This document shows, piece by piece, positions 17,772 through 26,234 of a DNA stretch of 64,000 nt (positions are counted from its first letter, which is position 1; each line of letters opens with the position of its first letter). The translations under genes were made by a program, and so were the position numbers. Location: assembly GCF_036250735.1 (NCBI RefSeq), contig NZ_CP109430.1:10681755-10745754 (forward strand), written 5' to 3'. Below the pieces are notes generated by a model. The model was given only the letters and a program-made list of their open reading frames with translations. It made no database searches and was not told where the DNA came from. Origin of the DNA: Streptosporangium sp. NBC_01495. GTDB taxonomy: Bacteria > Actinomycetota > Actinomycetes > Streptosporangiales > Streptosporangiaceae.

Positions 17772-19208
17772 TCAACGCTTGGCCTCCAGCACGTACTTGC
17801 CCACGTTGTCCTGGTCGATCGGGATCGGATACTCGCCGTCGAAGCAGGCGCGGCAGAGCCGGTCCGCGGGGATCGTGGTGGCCGCGGTCAGGCCCTCCAG
17901 CGAGATGTATCCGAGCGAGTCGGCGCCGAGCGAGGCGCGGATCTCCTCCACGCTGAGCGAACCGGCGATCAGCTCGGCCCGGGTGGCGAAGTCGATGCCG
18001 TAGAAGCACGGCCAGCTGACCGGCGGGGAGGAGATCCGGACGTGCACCTCCAGGGCACCCGCCTCGCGCAGCATCTTGACGATCGCCCGCTGCGTGTTGC
18101 CCCGCACGATCGAGTCGTCCACGACCACCAGGCGCTTGCCCGCGACGACCTCTTTCAGCGGGTTGAGCTTCAGCCGGATGCCCAGCTGGCGGATCGTCTG
18201 GGACGGCTGGATGAAGGTCCGGCCCACGTAGGAATTCTTGACCAGACCTTGACCGTAGGGGATCCCGCTCTCCTCGGCGTAGCCGACGGCGGCGGGGGTG
18301 CCCGACTCGGGGGTCGGGATGACCAGGTCGGCCTCGACCGGGTGCTCGCGGGCCAGCACGCGGCCGACCTCGACGCGCGTGGTCTGCACGCCGCGCCCGG
18401 CGATCGTGGTGTCGGGGCGGGCGAGGTAGACGTACTCGAACAGGCAGCCCTTGGGCTCGGCGAGCGCGAACCTGCGCGAGCGCACGCCGCGCTCGTCGAT
18501 GGTGATCAGCTCGCCCGGCTCGATCTCGCGGACGAACGTGGCGCCCACGATGTCCAGCGCCGCGGTCTCCGAGGCGACCACCCAGCCGCGCTCCAGGCGT
18601 CCCAGGACCAGCGGGCGGACGCCCTGCGGGTCACGGGCCGCGTAGAGGGTCTTCTCGTCCATGAAGACGAGCGAGTAGGCGCCTCTGATCTGCGGAAGCA
18701 GCTCGGCGGCGGCGTCGTCGATCGACTGGCTGCGGTCCTGGGCCAGGAGTGTCGTCAGCACCTCGGTGTCGGTGGTCGCCCGGGTGGACCCGGGGGCCAG
18801 ACGCCTGGCCAGCTCCGGGGTGTTGATCAGGTTTCCGTTGTGGGCGAGCGCGAGCCCGCCGGACTCGGTCGAGCTCAGCGTCGGCTGGGCGTTCTCCCAG
18901 ACGCTCGATCCGGTCGTCGAGTAGCGGCAGTGGCCGATCGCCAGATGGCCGCGGAGGGTCCCGAGCACGGACTCGTCGAAGACCTGGGCCACCAGGCCCA
19001 TGTCCTTGTAGACGAGGATCCTGCTGCCCTCGCTGACCGCGATGCCCGCGGACTCCTGGCCGCGGTGCTGCAACGCATACAGCCCGTAGTAGGTGAGTTT
19101 GGAGACTTCCTCCCCAGGGGCCCACACCCCGAAGACGCCACATGCGTCCTTCGGAGGTCGGTCGTGGAGGTCAAGGTCATGGCTCAGATGGCCGTCGCCC
19201 TTCAGCAC
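17772..19208 (-). CDS. purF: amidophosphoribosyltransferase
   Basis: The enzyme of about 478 residues makes phosphoribosylamine from PRPP and glutamine, the first committed purine step. The N-terminal glutaminase nucleophile is the Cys of DACGVFGVWAPG, which becomes residue 1 after propeptide removal. The PRPP loop VVVDDSIVRGNT is present, and C-terminal cysteines suggest an Fe-S cluster as in Bacillus PurF. I prefer the GTG at 19208 over the ATG at 19217. A TAGAAT box (19221-19216 on the minus strand) ends seven bases before it, and the resulting N-terminus fits Streptomyces PurF. Confidence 0.95.
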   Translation of the reverse strand: MLKGDGHLSHDLDLHDRPPKDACGVFGVWAPGEEVSKLTYYGLYALQHRGQESAGIAVSEGSRILVYKDMGLVAQVFDESVLGTLRGHLAIGHCRYSTTGSSVWENAQPTLSSTESGGLALAHNGNLINTPELARRLAPGSTRATTDTEVLTTLLAQDRSQSIDDAAAELLPQIRGAYSLVFMDEKTLYAARDPQGVRPLVLGRLERGWVVASETAALDIVGATFVREIEPGELITIDERGVRSRRFALAEPKGCLFEYVYLARPDTTIAGRGVQTTRVEVGRVLAREHPVEADLVIPTPESGTPAAVGYAEESGIPYGQGLVKNSYVGRTFIQPSQTIRQLGIRLKLNPLKEVVAGKRLVVVDDSIVRGNTQRAIVKMLREAGALEVHVRISSPPVSWPCFYGIDFATRAELIAGSLSVEEIRASLGADSLGYISLEGLTAATTIPADRLCRACFDGEYPIPIDQDNVGKYVLEAKR

Positions 19209-19377
19209 ATGCTTCATTCTAGGTCGGCTTGTTCCCTGCTCGCACCCAGGGTCCGTTCCGTGGCATGTCGCACCCTGACCGAACGATCATCGGTGTTTTG
19301 CCGTGTCAGCCTGTTTCGCCGATGCCCCACAGGGGAGTGTGAGATATCCGGCATGCCCGAGCGTCGGGAGAAGAGAC

Positions 19378-20895
19378 GTGACAACACCTGTGGACCCGAA
19401 CCAGCCCGATCCCCGGCGAGTGCCACGGGACAGGCGCTCCGACCAGGAAGGGTCCGGCTCGGAGGAGCCGCCGGACACCTCCGAGGAGGCGGCCGTCCCC
19501 GGCGAACACGAGCCCGAGCCCGCCGCCCCGGAACCGGCCGCCTGGCCCGTCCCTCCCTCGAACGAGCCACCCTCGTGGAGGCAGCCCGCCACCCCGGCGG
19601 GGGAGCCCACCGGCTGGACCGAGCCTTCCGGTTCCGCCGAGCCCTCCGGCGGGGCAGGGCCGACCGGGTGGACGGAGATCCCCGGCCGGGCCGAGCCGCC
19701 GGGCAGGGAGGCCGGAGAGGGGCCCGTGTGGGGATCGGGGGCGTCGACGCCGCCGACCCCCCCGACGCCGTCGGTCCCGGAGCCGTGGGAGGAGCCGGAT
19801 CCAGAGGCGCCCGTGCCCGACCCCAACGAGCCCTCGACCTGGCCGCCGTCCTCCGTTCCCGCCGAACCGCGGGTTCCGCCGCATCCGGACACGCCGTCCG
19901 CGCCGGAGGTGCCCCCGCCCGACCAGGCGGGTGGCCGGTACGCCACGCCGGGGTCTCCGGGGTACCCGGGGTCTCCCGGGTACGAGGCGCCGGCGTCCGG
20001 GGCACGGGCGCAGGGGGCACCGGGTGGCCCGTCGCCGGAGGGAACGCCCGAGGGGGCCGGGGCGCCCGAGGGGCAGCCCTACACGGTGCCGGGCACCACG
20101 CCGTCCGCCTACCCCGGCTGGGAGGGCACCTCGGAGGCTCCCGGCGGGCCCGAGCATCCCGGGGCGGACCACCCCGAGACGCCGTCCGCCCCCACCCCGC
20201 CCTCGCGCTACGAGCCGCCGACGTCCTCCGAGGAGCCGACGGCTTCGCAGTGGCCCGCCGAGTCCGCCGGGGCCGCTGGAGCCGCCGGGGCCGCCGGTGG
20301 CTTCCAGGCGGAGGGGCCACCCGCTCCGGGCACCCCGGGCCATCCGGGGCGGCAGGACCAACCGCGGCGAACGGGTGAACAGGGCTACGGGCAGCAGGGC
20401 TACGGGGAGCAGCCGAGATACGGGGAGGCGCAGCAGGCCGGGCAGCCCTACGGCGATCCCGGGGGACCGCCGTCCGCGGCCGAACCCTCCCAGCCGCAGG
20501 GCGGCACGCCGTACCCGGCGCAGCCGGGCACGCCCGGCTATCCGTACGCCACGCCCTATCCGGGGTATCCGGACGAGGGGCGCAGATCCGGCGGGGGGCT
20601 GGGCACCGCCACGCTCGTGCTCGGGATCGTCGCGATCCTGTCGCTCGTCGTCTGCGGCCTCGGCGTGCCGGTCGCGATCGTCGGCCTGATCGTCGGCATC
20701 GTCGCGCTCGCGAAGAAGTCCAGGCCGCGCCGGGCCTGGGTGGGGATCGCGCTGAGCCTCCTCACCCTGGTGATCGCCGCGGTGTTCCTGAGCTGGCTCT
20801 ACAGCAAGGTCGGCGACTGCGTGAACCTGCCTCCGGAGCTCCAGCGGCGCTGCGTCGAGGACAGGTTCGGCGTCCAGATCCCGCCCACCTCGTAA
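19378..20895 (+). CDS. Pro/Gly-rich protein with C-terminal DUF4190-like membrane segment
   Basis: The 505-residue protein has a very long disordered N-terminal region (about residues 1-400) dominated by Pro, Gly, Glu, Ser and Thr, with loose PSG, GYGQQ and YPGYP repeats. Two membrane spans follow: one at about 405-440 (ATLVLGIVAILSLVVCGLG and on) and one near 455-480. The C-terminal pattern resembles DUF4190 proteins of unknown role. GGGAGAAGAG precedes the GTG at 19378. A cell-envelope role is only a guess from the topology. Confidence 0.8.
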   Translation: MTTPVDPNQPDPRRVPRDRRSDQEGSGSEEPPDTSEEAAVPGEHEPEPAAPEPAAWPVPPSNEPPSWRQPATPAGEPTGWTEPSGSAEPSGGAGPTGWTEIPGRAEPPGREAGEGPVWGSGASTPPTPPTPSVPEPWEEPDPEAPVPDPNEPSTWPPSSVPAEPRVPPHPDTPSAPEVPPPDQAGGRYATPGSPGYPGSPGYEAPASGARAQGAPGGPSPEGTPEGAGAPEGQPYTVPGTTPSAYPGWEGTSEAPGGPEHPGADHPETPSAPTPPSRYEPPTSSEEPTASQWPAESAGAAGAAGAAGGFQAEGPPAPGTPGHPGRQDQPRRTGEQGYGQQGYGEQPRYGEAQQAGQPYGDPGGPPSAAEPSQPQGGTPYPAQPGTPGYPYATPYPGYPDEGRRSGGGLGTATLVLGIVAILSLVVCGLGVPVAIVGLIVGIVALAKKSRPRRAWVGIALSLLTLVIAAVFLSWLYSKVGDCVNLPPELQRRCVEDRFGVQIPPTS

Positions 20896-20928
20896 CGGCC
20901 GGTGGGGCTCACGGCGTATCCGGGGCGG

Positions 20929-21384
20929 CTATCGGAGAGGCAGGTGGCCGGACAGGTCGGCGCGGGCCCCGCTCGCCGCGATCTTGCCGGCGGCCATCGC
21001 CTCGGACCAGGTCAGGCCGCCGGTGGCGAGTTCCAGCCAGGTGCGCGCGTCGGTCTCCACCACGTTGGGCGGGGTGCCCCGGGTATGGCGGGGGCCCTCG
21101 ACGCACTGCACCGCCGCGTAGGGCGGGACCCGGACCTCGACGGTCCTGCCAGGCGCGGCCGTCGCCAGCTCGTCCAGCAGGTGCCGTACGGCGAAGCGAG
21201 TGATCTCCCGTTCCGGGCGGACCTCTCGCCCGAAGGCTCGCAGCACCACGCTCACGCAGGCGCCCAGCAGTGCCGCGAGCCCCCCGGGCCCGTCGTAGGG
21301 CGGCTCGTCGAGGGCGCTCAGCTGGGTGTCGAGGGCGGCGCGGACCTTGGCCGTGTCGGGTTTGTGAGGTGGCACGCCCTCCAT
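20929..21384 (-). CDS. sterol carrier (SCP2-like) family protein
   Basis: The 151-residue soluble protein resembles the actinobacterial sterol-carrier-like family found next to purF in Streptomyces. The N-terminal half is helical (KVRAALDTQLSALDEPPYDG), and the C-terminal half carries the TWLELATGGLTWSEAMAAGKIAASG segment typical of SCP2-type lipid-binding folds. The ligand is unknown. I chose the ATG at 21384; the longer frame upstream runs into the repeat region at 21500-21684. It is convergent with the proline-rich membrane gene, 33 bases away. Confidence 0.75.
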   Translation of the reverse strand: MEGVPPHKPDTAKVRAALDTQLSALDEPPYDGPGGLAALLGACVSVVLRAFGREVRPEREITRFAVRHLLDELATAAPGRTVEVRVPPYAAVQCVEGPRHTRGTPPNVVETDARTWLELATGGLTWSEAMAAGKIAASGARADLSGHLPLR

Positions 21385-21499
21385 GATGCCCGCCGGAGCC
21401 TCATCTCCGGACAACTCTCCGGACAGCGCGACACCCGCTCCCTCCCGGGCGGATCGTCCGGGAGGTACGGGCCCGCCGGGCGACTCGTACCTCCGGGGC

Positions 21500-21684
21500 G
21501 GTGCGACGGCCCGCACGGGTGGCTCGTCCGGTTCGTCCGGGCGGCGCGACGACCGGTGTGGGCGGCCTGTCAGGGCGGCGCGATGTCCGCACGCGAGCGG
21601 TTCGTCCGGACGGTGCGATGTCCGCACGGGCGGCTTGTCCGGGCGGTGCGACGGTCCGTGCGGGCGGCCCGTCCGGGGGCGCGA
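21500..21684. repeat. six degenerate 33-43-bp tandem units
   Basis: Copies starting GGTGCGA or GGCGCGA occur at 21500, 21543, 21577, 21612, 21645 and 21678, giving spacings of 43, 34, 35, 33 and 33. Each unit contains a GTCCG or CGTCCGG core. The array fills most of the 423-base gap between the sterol-carrier gene and the PhoX-type gene. Spacing changes break every reading frame, so it is non-coding. Confidence 0.8.
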
Positions 21685-21807
21685 AACCCGCCCGAACAGC
21701 TCGTTCGGGTAAACGGTTCATCATCCAGGCAAACGTCGTTCACCTCCGGTTCGGCTGGCACACGTAGCCTCCGGGCCGAAAGACCTCGCCCCTTTTTGGA
21801 GGACCCT

Positions 21808-23910
21808 GTGGCGAACATGTCGCCGCGCCGACTGCTCCCCCTGCTCACGAGCCCTCACAAGGGTGGACGCAGCGCGCTCACCTGCCGGTTCCGCTGCGGT
21901 GACCAGTGCGCCCACGATGTAATGAACACCAGCGACAACACCTACTTCGGTGACGTGGTCGCCGAGGCGATGAGCCGCCGCGGCATGCTGCGCGCCGGTG
22001 CCCTGGGCGCGATCGTCGCCGGGGTCGGGATCGGTACGGCGGTCCCCGCCCTCGCCGACCCGGACGTGGACGCGAACAGGTCCCACGGCAACGGCCATGG
22101 CAACGGACACGGCAACGGCCACGGCCAGAAGAGCGGTCTCCGCTTCACCGCGATCGCGCCGAACACCAACGACAAGATCACGGTCCCCGCGGGCTACCTG
22201 TCGGCGGTCGTGGTGCGCTGGGGCGACCCGGTGCTGCCCGGCGCCCCCGCGTTCGACTTCGAGAAGCAGACGGCCGCCGCGCAGGCCAAGCAGTTCGGCT
22301 ACAACTGCGACTACGTCACCCTCTTCCCGATGGGGCAGAACCGGGGTCTGCTCTGGGTCAACCACGAGTACACCGACGAGAACCTGATGTTCCGCGGTTA
22401 CACGGACGGCACCTCCGCGACGGAGGAGCAGATCAAGATCGGGCTGGCCGCGCACGGCGGCTCGGTGGTCGAGATCGAGCGGGCGGGCGGGTCCGGCCAG
22501 TGGAAGCTGGTCACCCGGGGTTCCCGCCGTTACAACCGCCGCATCACCGTGCACACCCCCATGAAGTTCACCGGCCCGGCCGCCGGCAGCGCTCTGCTGA
22601 AGACCGCCGCCGACCCCAAGGGCACCACGCCGGTCGGCATGCTGAACAACTGCGCGGGCGGCACCACGCCGTGGGGCACGGTGCTCAGCGGCGAGGAGAA
22701 CTTCAACCAGTACTTCGTCAACGGCAACGGTGTCCCCGAGGCGCAGAAGCCGTACCTCACCCGGTACGGGGTGAGCGCCACCACGGGCATCCCGAGCGGC
22801 AACCGCAGGTTCGACCGGGTCGAGGAGCGTTTCGACCTGGCCAAGCACCCGAACGAGATCAACCGCACCGGCTGGATCGTGGAGATCGACCCGTTCGACC
22901 CCGACTCCACCCCGATCAAGCGCACCGCCCTGGGCAGGCTCGCCCACGAGGGCGCCACCACCTCCCTGGCCGCCGACGGCCGGGTGGTCGCCTACATGGG
23001 CGACGACTCCCGGTTCGAGTACGTCTACAAGTTCGTCTCCCGGGAGCGCTACATCCGGGGCTTCGACCGGCACAACCGGACCCTGCTGGACGACGGCACG
23101 CTGTACGTGGCGAAGTTCACCGGCGACAGCCCGGCCGCCGAGATCGACGGCACCGGCAAGCTCCCCGCCGACGGGCAGTTCGACGGCTCGGGCGAGTGGA
23201 TCCCGCTGGTCACCGGCAAGGTCTCGCACGTTCCGGGGATGACGGCCGCCGAGGTGCTCGTCTACACGCGTACGGCGGCCGACAAGGTCGGGGCGACCAA
23301 GATGGACCGTCCCGAGGACGTGGAGCGCAACCCCGTCACCGGCGGCGTCTACGTGGCCCTGACCAACAACACCAACCGGACCCCGGCCCAGGTGGACGAG
23401 GCCAACCCGCGCCCGGCCAACAAGCACGGCCACATCCTGGAGATCACCGAGCGGCGCAACGACGCCGGGGCCACGACCTTCGCCTGGTCCCTGCCCCTGG
23501 TCTGCGGCGACCCGAACGACCCGGCGACCTACTTCGCGGGGTTCGACAAGACCAAGGTGTCGGCGATCTCCTGCCCGGACAACGTCGCCTTCGACGCCGA
23601 CGGCAACCTCTGGATCTCCACCGACGGCAGCCAGCTCGGCGCCCACGACGGCCTGTTCGCCATGCCGGTCCGCGGTTCCGAGCGCGGCTACCTGAAGCAG
23701 TTCCTGAGCGTGCCGGTCGGCGCGGAGACCTGCGGCCCGCTGGTCACCGCGGACCAGCGCAGCGTCTTCGTGGCCGTGCAGCACCCCGGTGAGACCACCG
23801 GCGCCACCCCCGAGGCCCCCACCAGCCACTGGCCTGACGGTGGCGCCTCCCAGCCCCGCCCGTCCGTCGTGGTCGCCTGGCACGCGAAGGGCGGCAAGAT
23901 CGGCTCCTGA
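21808..23910 (+). CDS. PhoX-family (DUF839) secreted phosphatase
   Basis: The 700-residue protein belongs to the PhoX/DUF839 family of calcium- and iron-dependent alkaline phosphatases. A twin-arginine signal is visible (SRRGMLRAGALGAIV, around residues 53-68), so it should be exported folded. A short His/Gly/Asn repeat (HGNGHGNGHGNGHG) follows the cleavage region. Family motifs include LLWVNHEYTDE, GTVLSGEEN, HEGATTSLAADGRVVAYMGDD and KMDRPEDVE. GGAGG at 21798-21802 is five bases from the GTG at 21808. It probably frees phosphate outside the cell; no pho box was identified. Confidence 0.92.
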   Translation: MANMSPRRLLPLLTSPHKGGRSALTCRFRCGDQCAHDVMNTSDNTYFGDVVAEAMSRRGMLRAGALGAIVAGVGIGTAVPALADPDVDANRSHGNGHGNGHGNGHGQKSGLRFTAIAPNTNDKITVPAGYLSAVVVRWGDPVLPGAPAFDFEKQTAAAQAKQFGYNCDYVTLFPMGQNRGLLWVNHEYTDENLMFRGYTDGTSATEEQIKIGLAAHGGSVVEIERAGGSGQWKLVTRGSRRYNRRITVHTPMKFTGPAAGSALLKTAADPKGTTPVGMLNNCAGGTTPWGTVLSGEENFNQYFVNGNGVPEAQKPYLTRYGVSATTGIPSGNRRFDRVEERFDLAKHPNEINRTGWIVEIDPFDPDSTPIKRTALGRLAHEGATTSLAADGRVVAYMGDDSRFEYVYKFVSRERYIRGFDRHNRTLLDDGTLYVAKFTGDSPAAEIDGTGKLPADGQFDGSGEWIPLVTGKVSHVPGMTAAEVLVYTRTAADKVGATKMDRPEDVERNPVTGGVYVALTNNTNRTPAQVDEANPRPANKHGHILEITERRNDAGATTFAWSLPLVCGDPNDPATYFAGFDKTKVSAISCPDNVAFDADGNLWISTDGSQLGAHDGLFAMPVRGSERGYLKQFLSVPVGAETCGPLVTADQRSVFVAVQHPGETTGATPEAPTSHWPDGGASQPRPSVVVAWHAKGGKIGS

Positions 23911-23946
23911 TCCGGCCACCGGTCCGCGCTCCTTCATCGGTCCGCG

Positions 23947-23983
23947 CCGGCTCGCGCCCTCCCCTCCGAGGGGCGCGAGCCGG
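23947..23983. terminator. bidirectional stem-loop between convergent genes
   Basis: A perfect 13-base stem (23947-23959 with 23971-23983) with an 11-base loop lies between the ends of the PhoX-type gene and the convergent MFS gene. Confidence 0.65.
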
Positions 23984-24049
23984 TGCCGTTCCACGTGTGC
24001 GGGGGTTCTCCGCGTGTGGGAGCGCCGCTCAGTGCGCGGGGAGCTCCTC

Positions 24050-25486
24050 CTAGCCCACCGGTACGACCGGACGCTCCTCGGCGGCCACCGGCGGGTTCGC
24101 GGCCCGGGAGGCCCGCAGTGACAGCAGGCTGACCGGCACGCCCACCAGCACGATGACCGCGGCGACGACCAGCGTGTACCGGTACGCGTCCAGGAAGGCG
24201 GTCAGCTGCCCGGCGCCCTCCGCCAGGAGCGAGGACTGCCGCGCGTTGAGGATCGCCCCCAGGACCGTGATCCCGAGCAGGCCGAAGACCTCGCGCGAGA
24301 CGTTCAGCACTCCCGAGGCGACCCCCGTCCTGCCCGCGGGGAGCGCGCCGAGGATCGCCGTGGTGAGCGGCACCAGCATGCCGCCGCCCAGCCCGTAGAC
24401 CAGGAACCACGGCAGCAGGTCGCCGAACGAGCCGCCCTCCCCGACGAACGAGATCCCGAACACCGACACGGCCATCAGCAGGAGCCCGGCCGCCACGGTC
24501 CTCGCGGTTCCCAGCGCCCTGTCCAGCCTGGGGGCGAGGGCGGCGGTGGCGGCCATCACCAGCGCCATCGGCACGAACGCCGCACCGGCCTCGATCGGCG
24601 AGAAGCCCAGCGCGTTCTGCAGGTACAGCGCGGTGAAGAAGTAGATCCCGAACACCCCGAAGGACCACAGGCCCATCGACAGCGTGCCCCCGCTGAACAC
24701 CCGCGACCGGAACAGCGACAGGTCGATCATCGGCTCCCGGCTCCGGCGCTCGATCGTCACGAAGGCCAGCGCCGACACGGCCGCGATCCCGAAGGCGCCC
24801 AGGATCTCCGGTGAGGTCCATCCGGCCCCCGCGCCCTCGATGAGCGCGTACGTCAGCGCGACCAGCGCCAGGCTCGACGTCACCAGGCCCGGGACGTCGA
24901 GACCGCGCCGTACCGTCTCCTGGGGGACCACCCTGATCGCCCAGAGACCGAGGCCGAGCGTCACGATCCCGATCGGCACGTTGATCAGGTAGATCCAACC
25001 CCAGTGCCAGCGCTCGCTGATCAACCCGCCGGTCAGCGGCCCGAGGGCGAGGGCGAGTGCGCCGACCGCGCTCCACAGGCCGACCGCCGTCGCGCGTTCC
25101 CTGGCGTCGGGAAAGATCGAGGTGAGCAGCGCCAGCGCCGTGGGGGTGAGGAACGCCGCCCCCACGCCCTGCACCGCCCTGGTGGCGATCAGCACACCGC
25201 CGTCGGTGGCCATCCCGGCCGCGAACGACGCCGCGGTGAACACGACGAGGCCGATCAGGAAGACGCGCCGCCGCCCGAAGACGTCGGCCAGCCGCCCGCC
25301 GACGAGCATCAGCCCGGCGAACACCAGGATGTAGCCGCTCACGATCCATTCCAGCCCGGAGATGCTCAGCCCGAGATCGCGCTGGATCGTGGGCAGCGCC
25401 ACGTTCACCACGTTGTTGTCGAGATATGTCATGAAAGTGGCCAGTGAGATCGCTCCCAGTGCCCACCACCTGCGGGTGTCCGTCAT
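24050..25486 (-). CDS. MFS drug efflux transporter, DHA2 (14-span) type
   Basis: The 478-residue transporter starts WWALGAISLATFMTYLDNNVVNVALP, with the conserved Asp of the first span. The loop signature GGRLADVFGRRRVF and the ALGPLTGGLISERWHWGWIYLINVPIG segment of the EmrB/QacA group are also present. It should export hydrophobic drugs by proton antiport. GAGGACGAAGG precedes the ATG. The promoter faces a TetR gene across an 80-base gap with a 12-base palindrome, so TetR control is likely. A second MFS gene lies beyond the TetR gene. Confidence 0.93.
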   Translation of the reverse strand: MTDTRRWWALGAISLATFMTYLDNNVVNVALPTIQRDLGLSISGLEWIVSGYILVFAGLMLVGGRLADVFGRRRVFLIGLVVFTAASFAAGMATDGGVLIATRAVQGVGAAFLTPTALALLTSIFPDARERATAVGLWSAVGALALALGPLTGGLISERWHWGWIYLINVPIGIVTLGLGLWAIRVVPQETVRRGLDVPGLVTSSLALVALTYALIEGAGAGWTSPEILGAFGIAAVSALAFVTIERRSREPMIDLSLFRSRVFSGGTLSMGLWSFGVFGIYFFTALYLQNALGFSPIEAGAAFVPMALVMAATAALAPRLDRALGTARTVAAGLLLMAVSVFGISFVGEGGSFGDLLPWFLVYGLGGGMLVPLTTAILGALPAGRTGVASGVLNVSREVFGLLGITVLGAILNARQSSLLAEGAGQLTAFLDAYRYTLVVAAVIVLVGVPVSLLSLRASRAANPPVAAEERPVVPVG

Positions 25487-25515
25487 CCTTCGTCCTCTAC
25501 GTTGTACTTATACGT

Positions 25516-25527
25516 CGTACATGTACG
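25516..25527. promoter_or_regulatory. palindromic operator between MFS and TetR genes
   Basis: CGTACATGTACG is a perfect 12-base palindrome lying just upstream of the minus-strand -10 box TATAAG (25512-25507) and 24 bases before the plus-strand -10 box TATAGT (25552-25557). A shorter palindrome CCGTACGG lies at 25542-25549. The placement suits autoregulation by the TetR protein and repression of the pump. Confidence 0.55.
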
Positions 25528-25565
25528 GTGCACAGTGGAACCCGTACGGCGTATAGTTGTCAAGC

Positions 25566-26234
25566 GTGATGGGAAAACTGACCCGCGAGGCGGTCGTCGA
25601 GCAGGCGCTGGAGATCGGCGACGCCGAGGGGCTGCAGGCGGTGACCATCCGGCGGCTCGCCCAGGAGCTGGGTGTCACCCCGATGGCGCTCTACTGGCAC
25701 TTCAAGAACAAGGAGCAGCTGACCGGCGGCATGGCCGGCCACCTGATCGAGGGCTTCGTGGTCGAGGGGGGTTACACGGGCCCGTGGCAGGAGGGGCTCC
25801 GCGAGCTCGTCGCGGGCCTGGTCAGGGTGCTCAGGCGCCACCCGTGCGCGGCCGACGTGCTGGACGAGGTGGACCACATGGAGGTGCCCTCCTTCCTGCG
25901 GGTGTGGGACACGGCCCTCGGTCTCGCCAAGCGCGGCGGGTTCGCCCCGGAGGAGAGCTGCATGATCTCCCAGTACCTGCTGCAGGGCGCGATCGCGCTG
26001 GCGGGGGGGCCGACGAGGCACCGCGCCCCCGGGCTCTCCGAGCGGGACGCGGCCGAGCGGAGGCGTCTCAAGCGGGTCAGGCTCCAGTCGATGCCGCCGG
26101 ACGTCTACCCGCACATCGTGGAGATGGCCGTCCCCCTCTCCGAGGACAGCGCCCCCGATCTCTACGACACCTTCGGCGTCGACCTCCTCATCGCCGGCAT
26201 CGAGGCGCTGTCCGCCCGCTCAGGGGGTCGCTGA
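25566..26234 (+). CDS. TetR-family regulator with TetR C-terminal-like domain
   Basis: The regulator of 222 residues has an N-terminal helix-turn-helix (TIRRLAQELGVTPMALYWHFKNKEQL), the form seen in TetR and its close relatives, and a helical ligand domain. TATAGT ends eight bases before the GTG at 25566 and no Shine-Dalgarno is visible, so translation is probably leaderless; an ATG follows immediately at 25569. It is divergent from one MFS pump and overlaps the end of another by 15 bases tail to tail. A drug-responsive repressor of the left pump is the likely role. Confidence 0.88.
   Translation: MMGKLTREAVVEQALEIGDAEGLQAVTIRRLAQELGVTPMALYWHFKNKEQLTGGMAGHLIEGFVVEGGYTGPWQEGLRELVAGLVRVLRRHPCAADVLDEVDHMEVPSFLRVWDTALGLAKRGGFAPEESCMISQYLLQGAIALAGGPTRHRAPGLSERDAAERRRLKRVRLQSMPPDVYPHIVEMAVPLSEDSAPDLYDTFGVDLLIAGIEALSARSGGR

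Noticed and set aside
21500..21684. CRISPR array
   Set aside because: Units are tandem and degenerate with no unique spacers, and there are no cas genes in the window. The same holds for the other repeat arrays.
21721..23994. 757-residue minus-strand open frame opposite the PhoX-type gene
   Set aside because: Third-position GC bias makes long antisense frames common here; the plus-strand frame has a Tat signal and family motifs.
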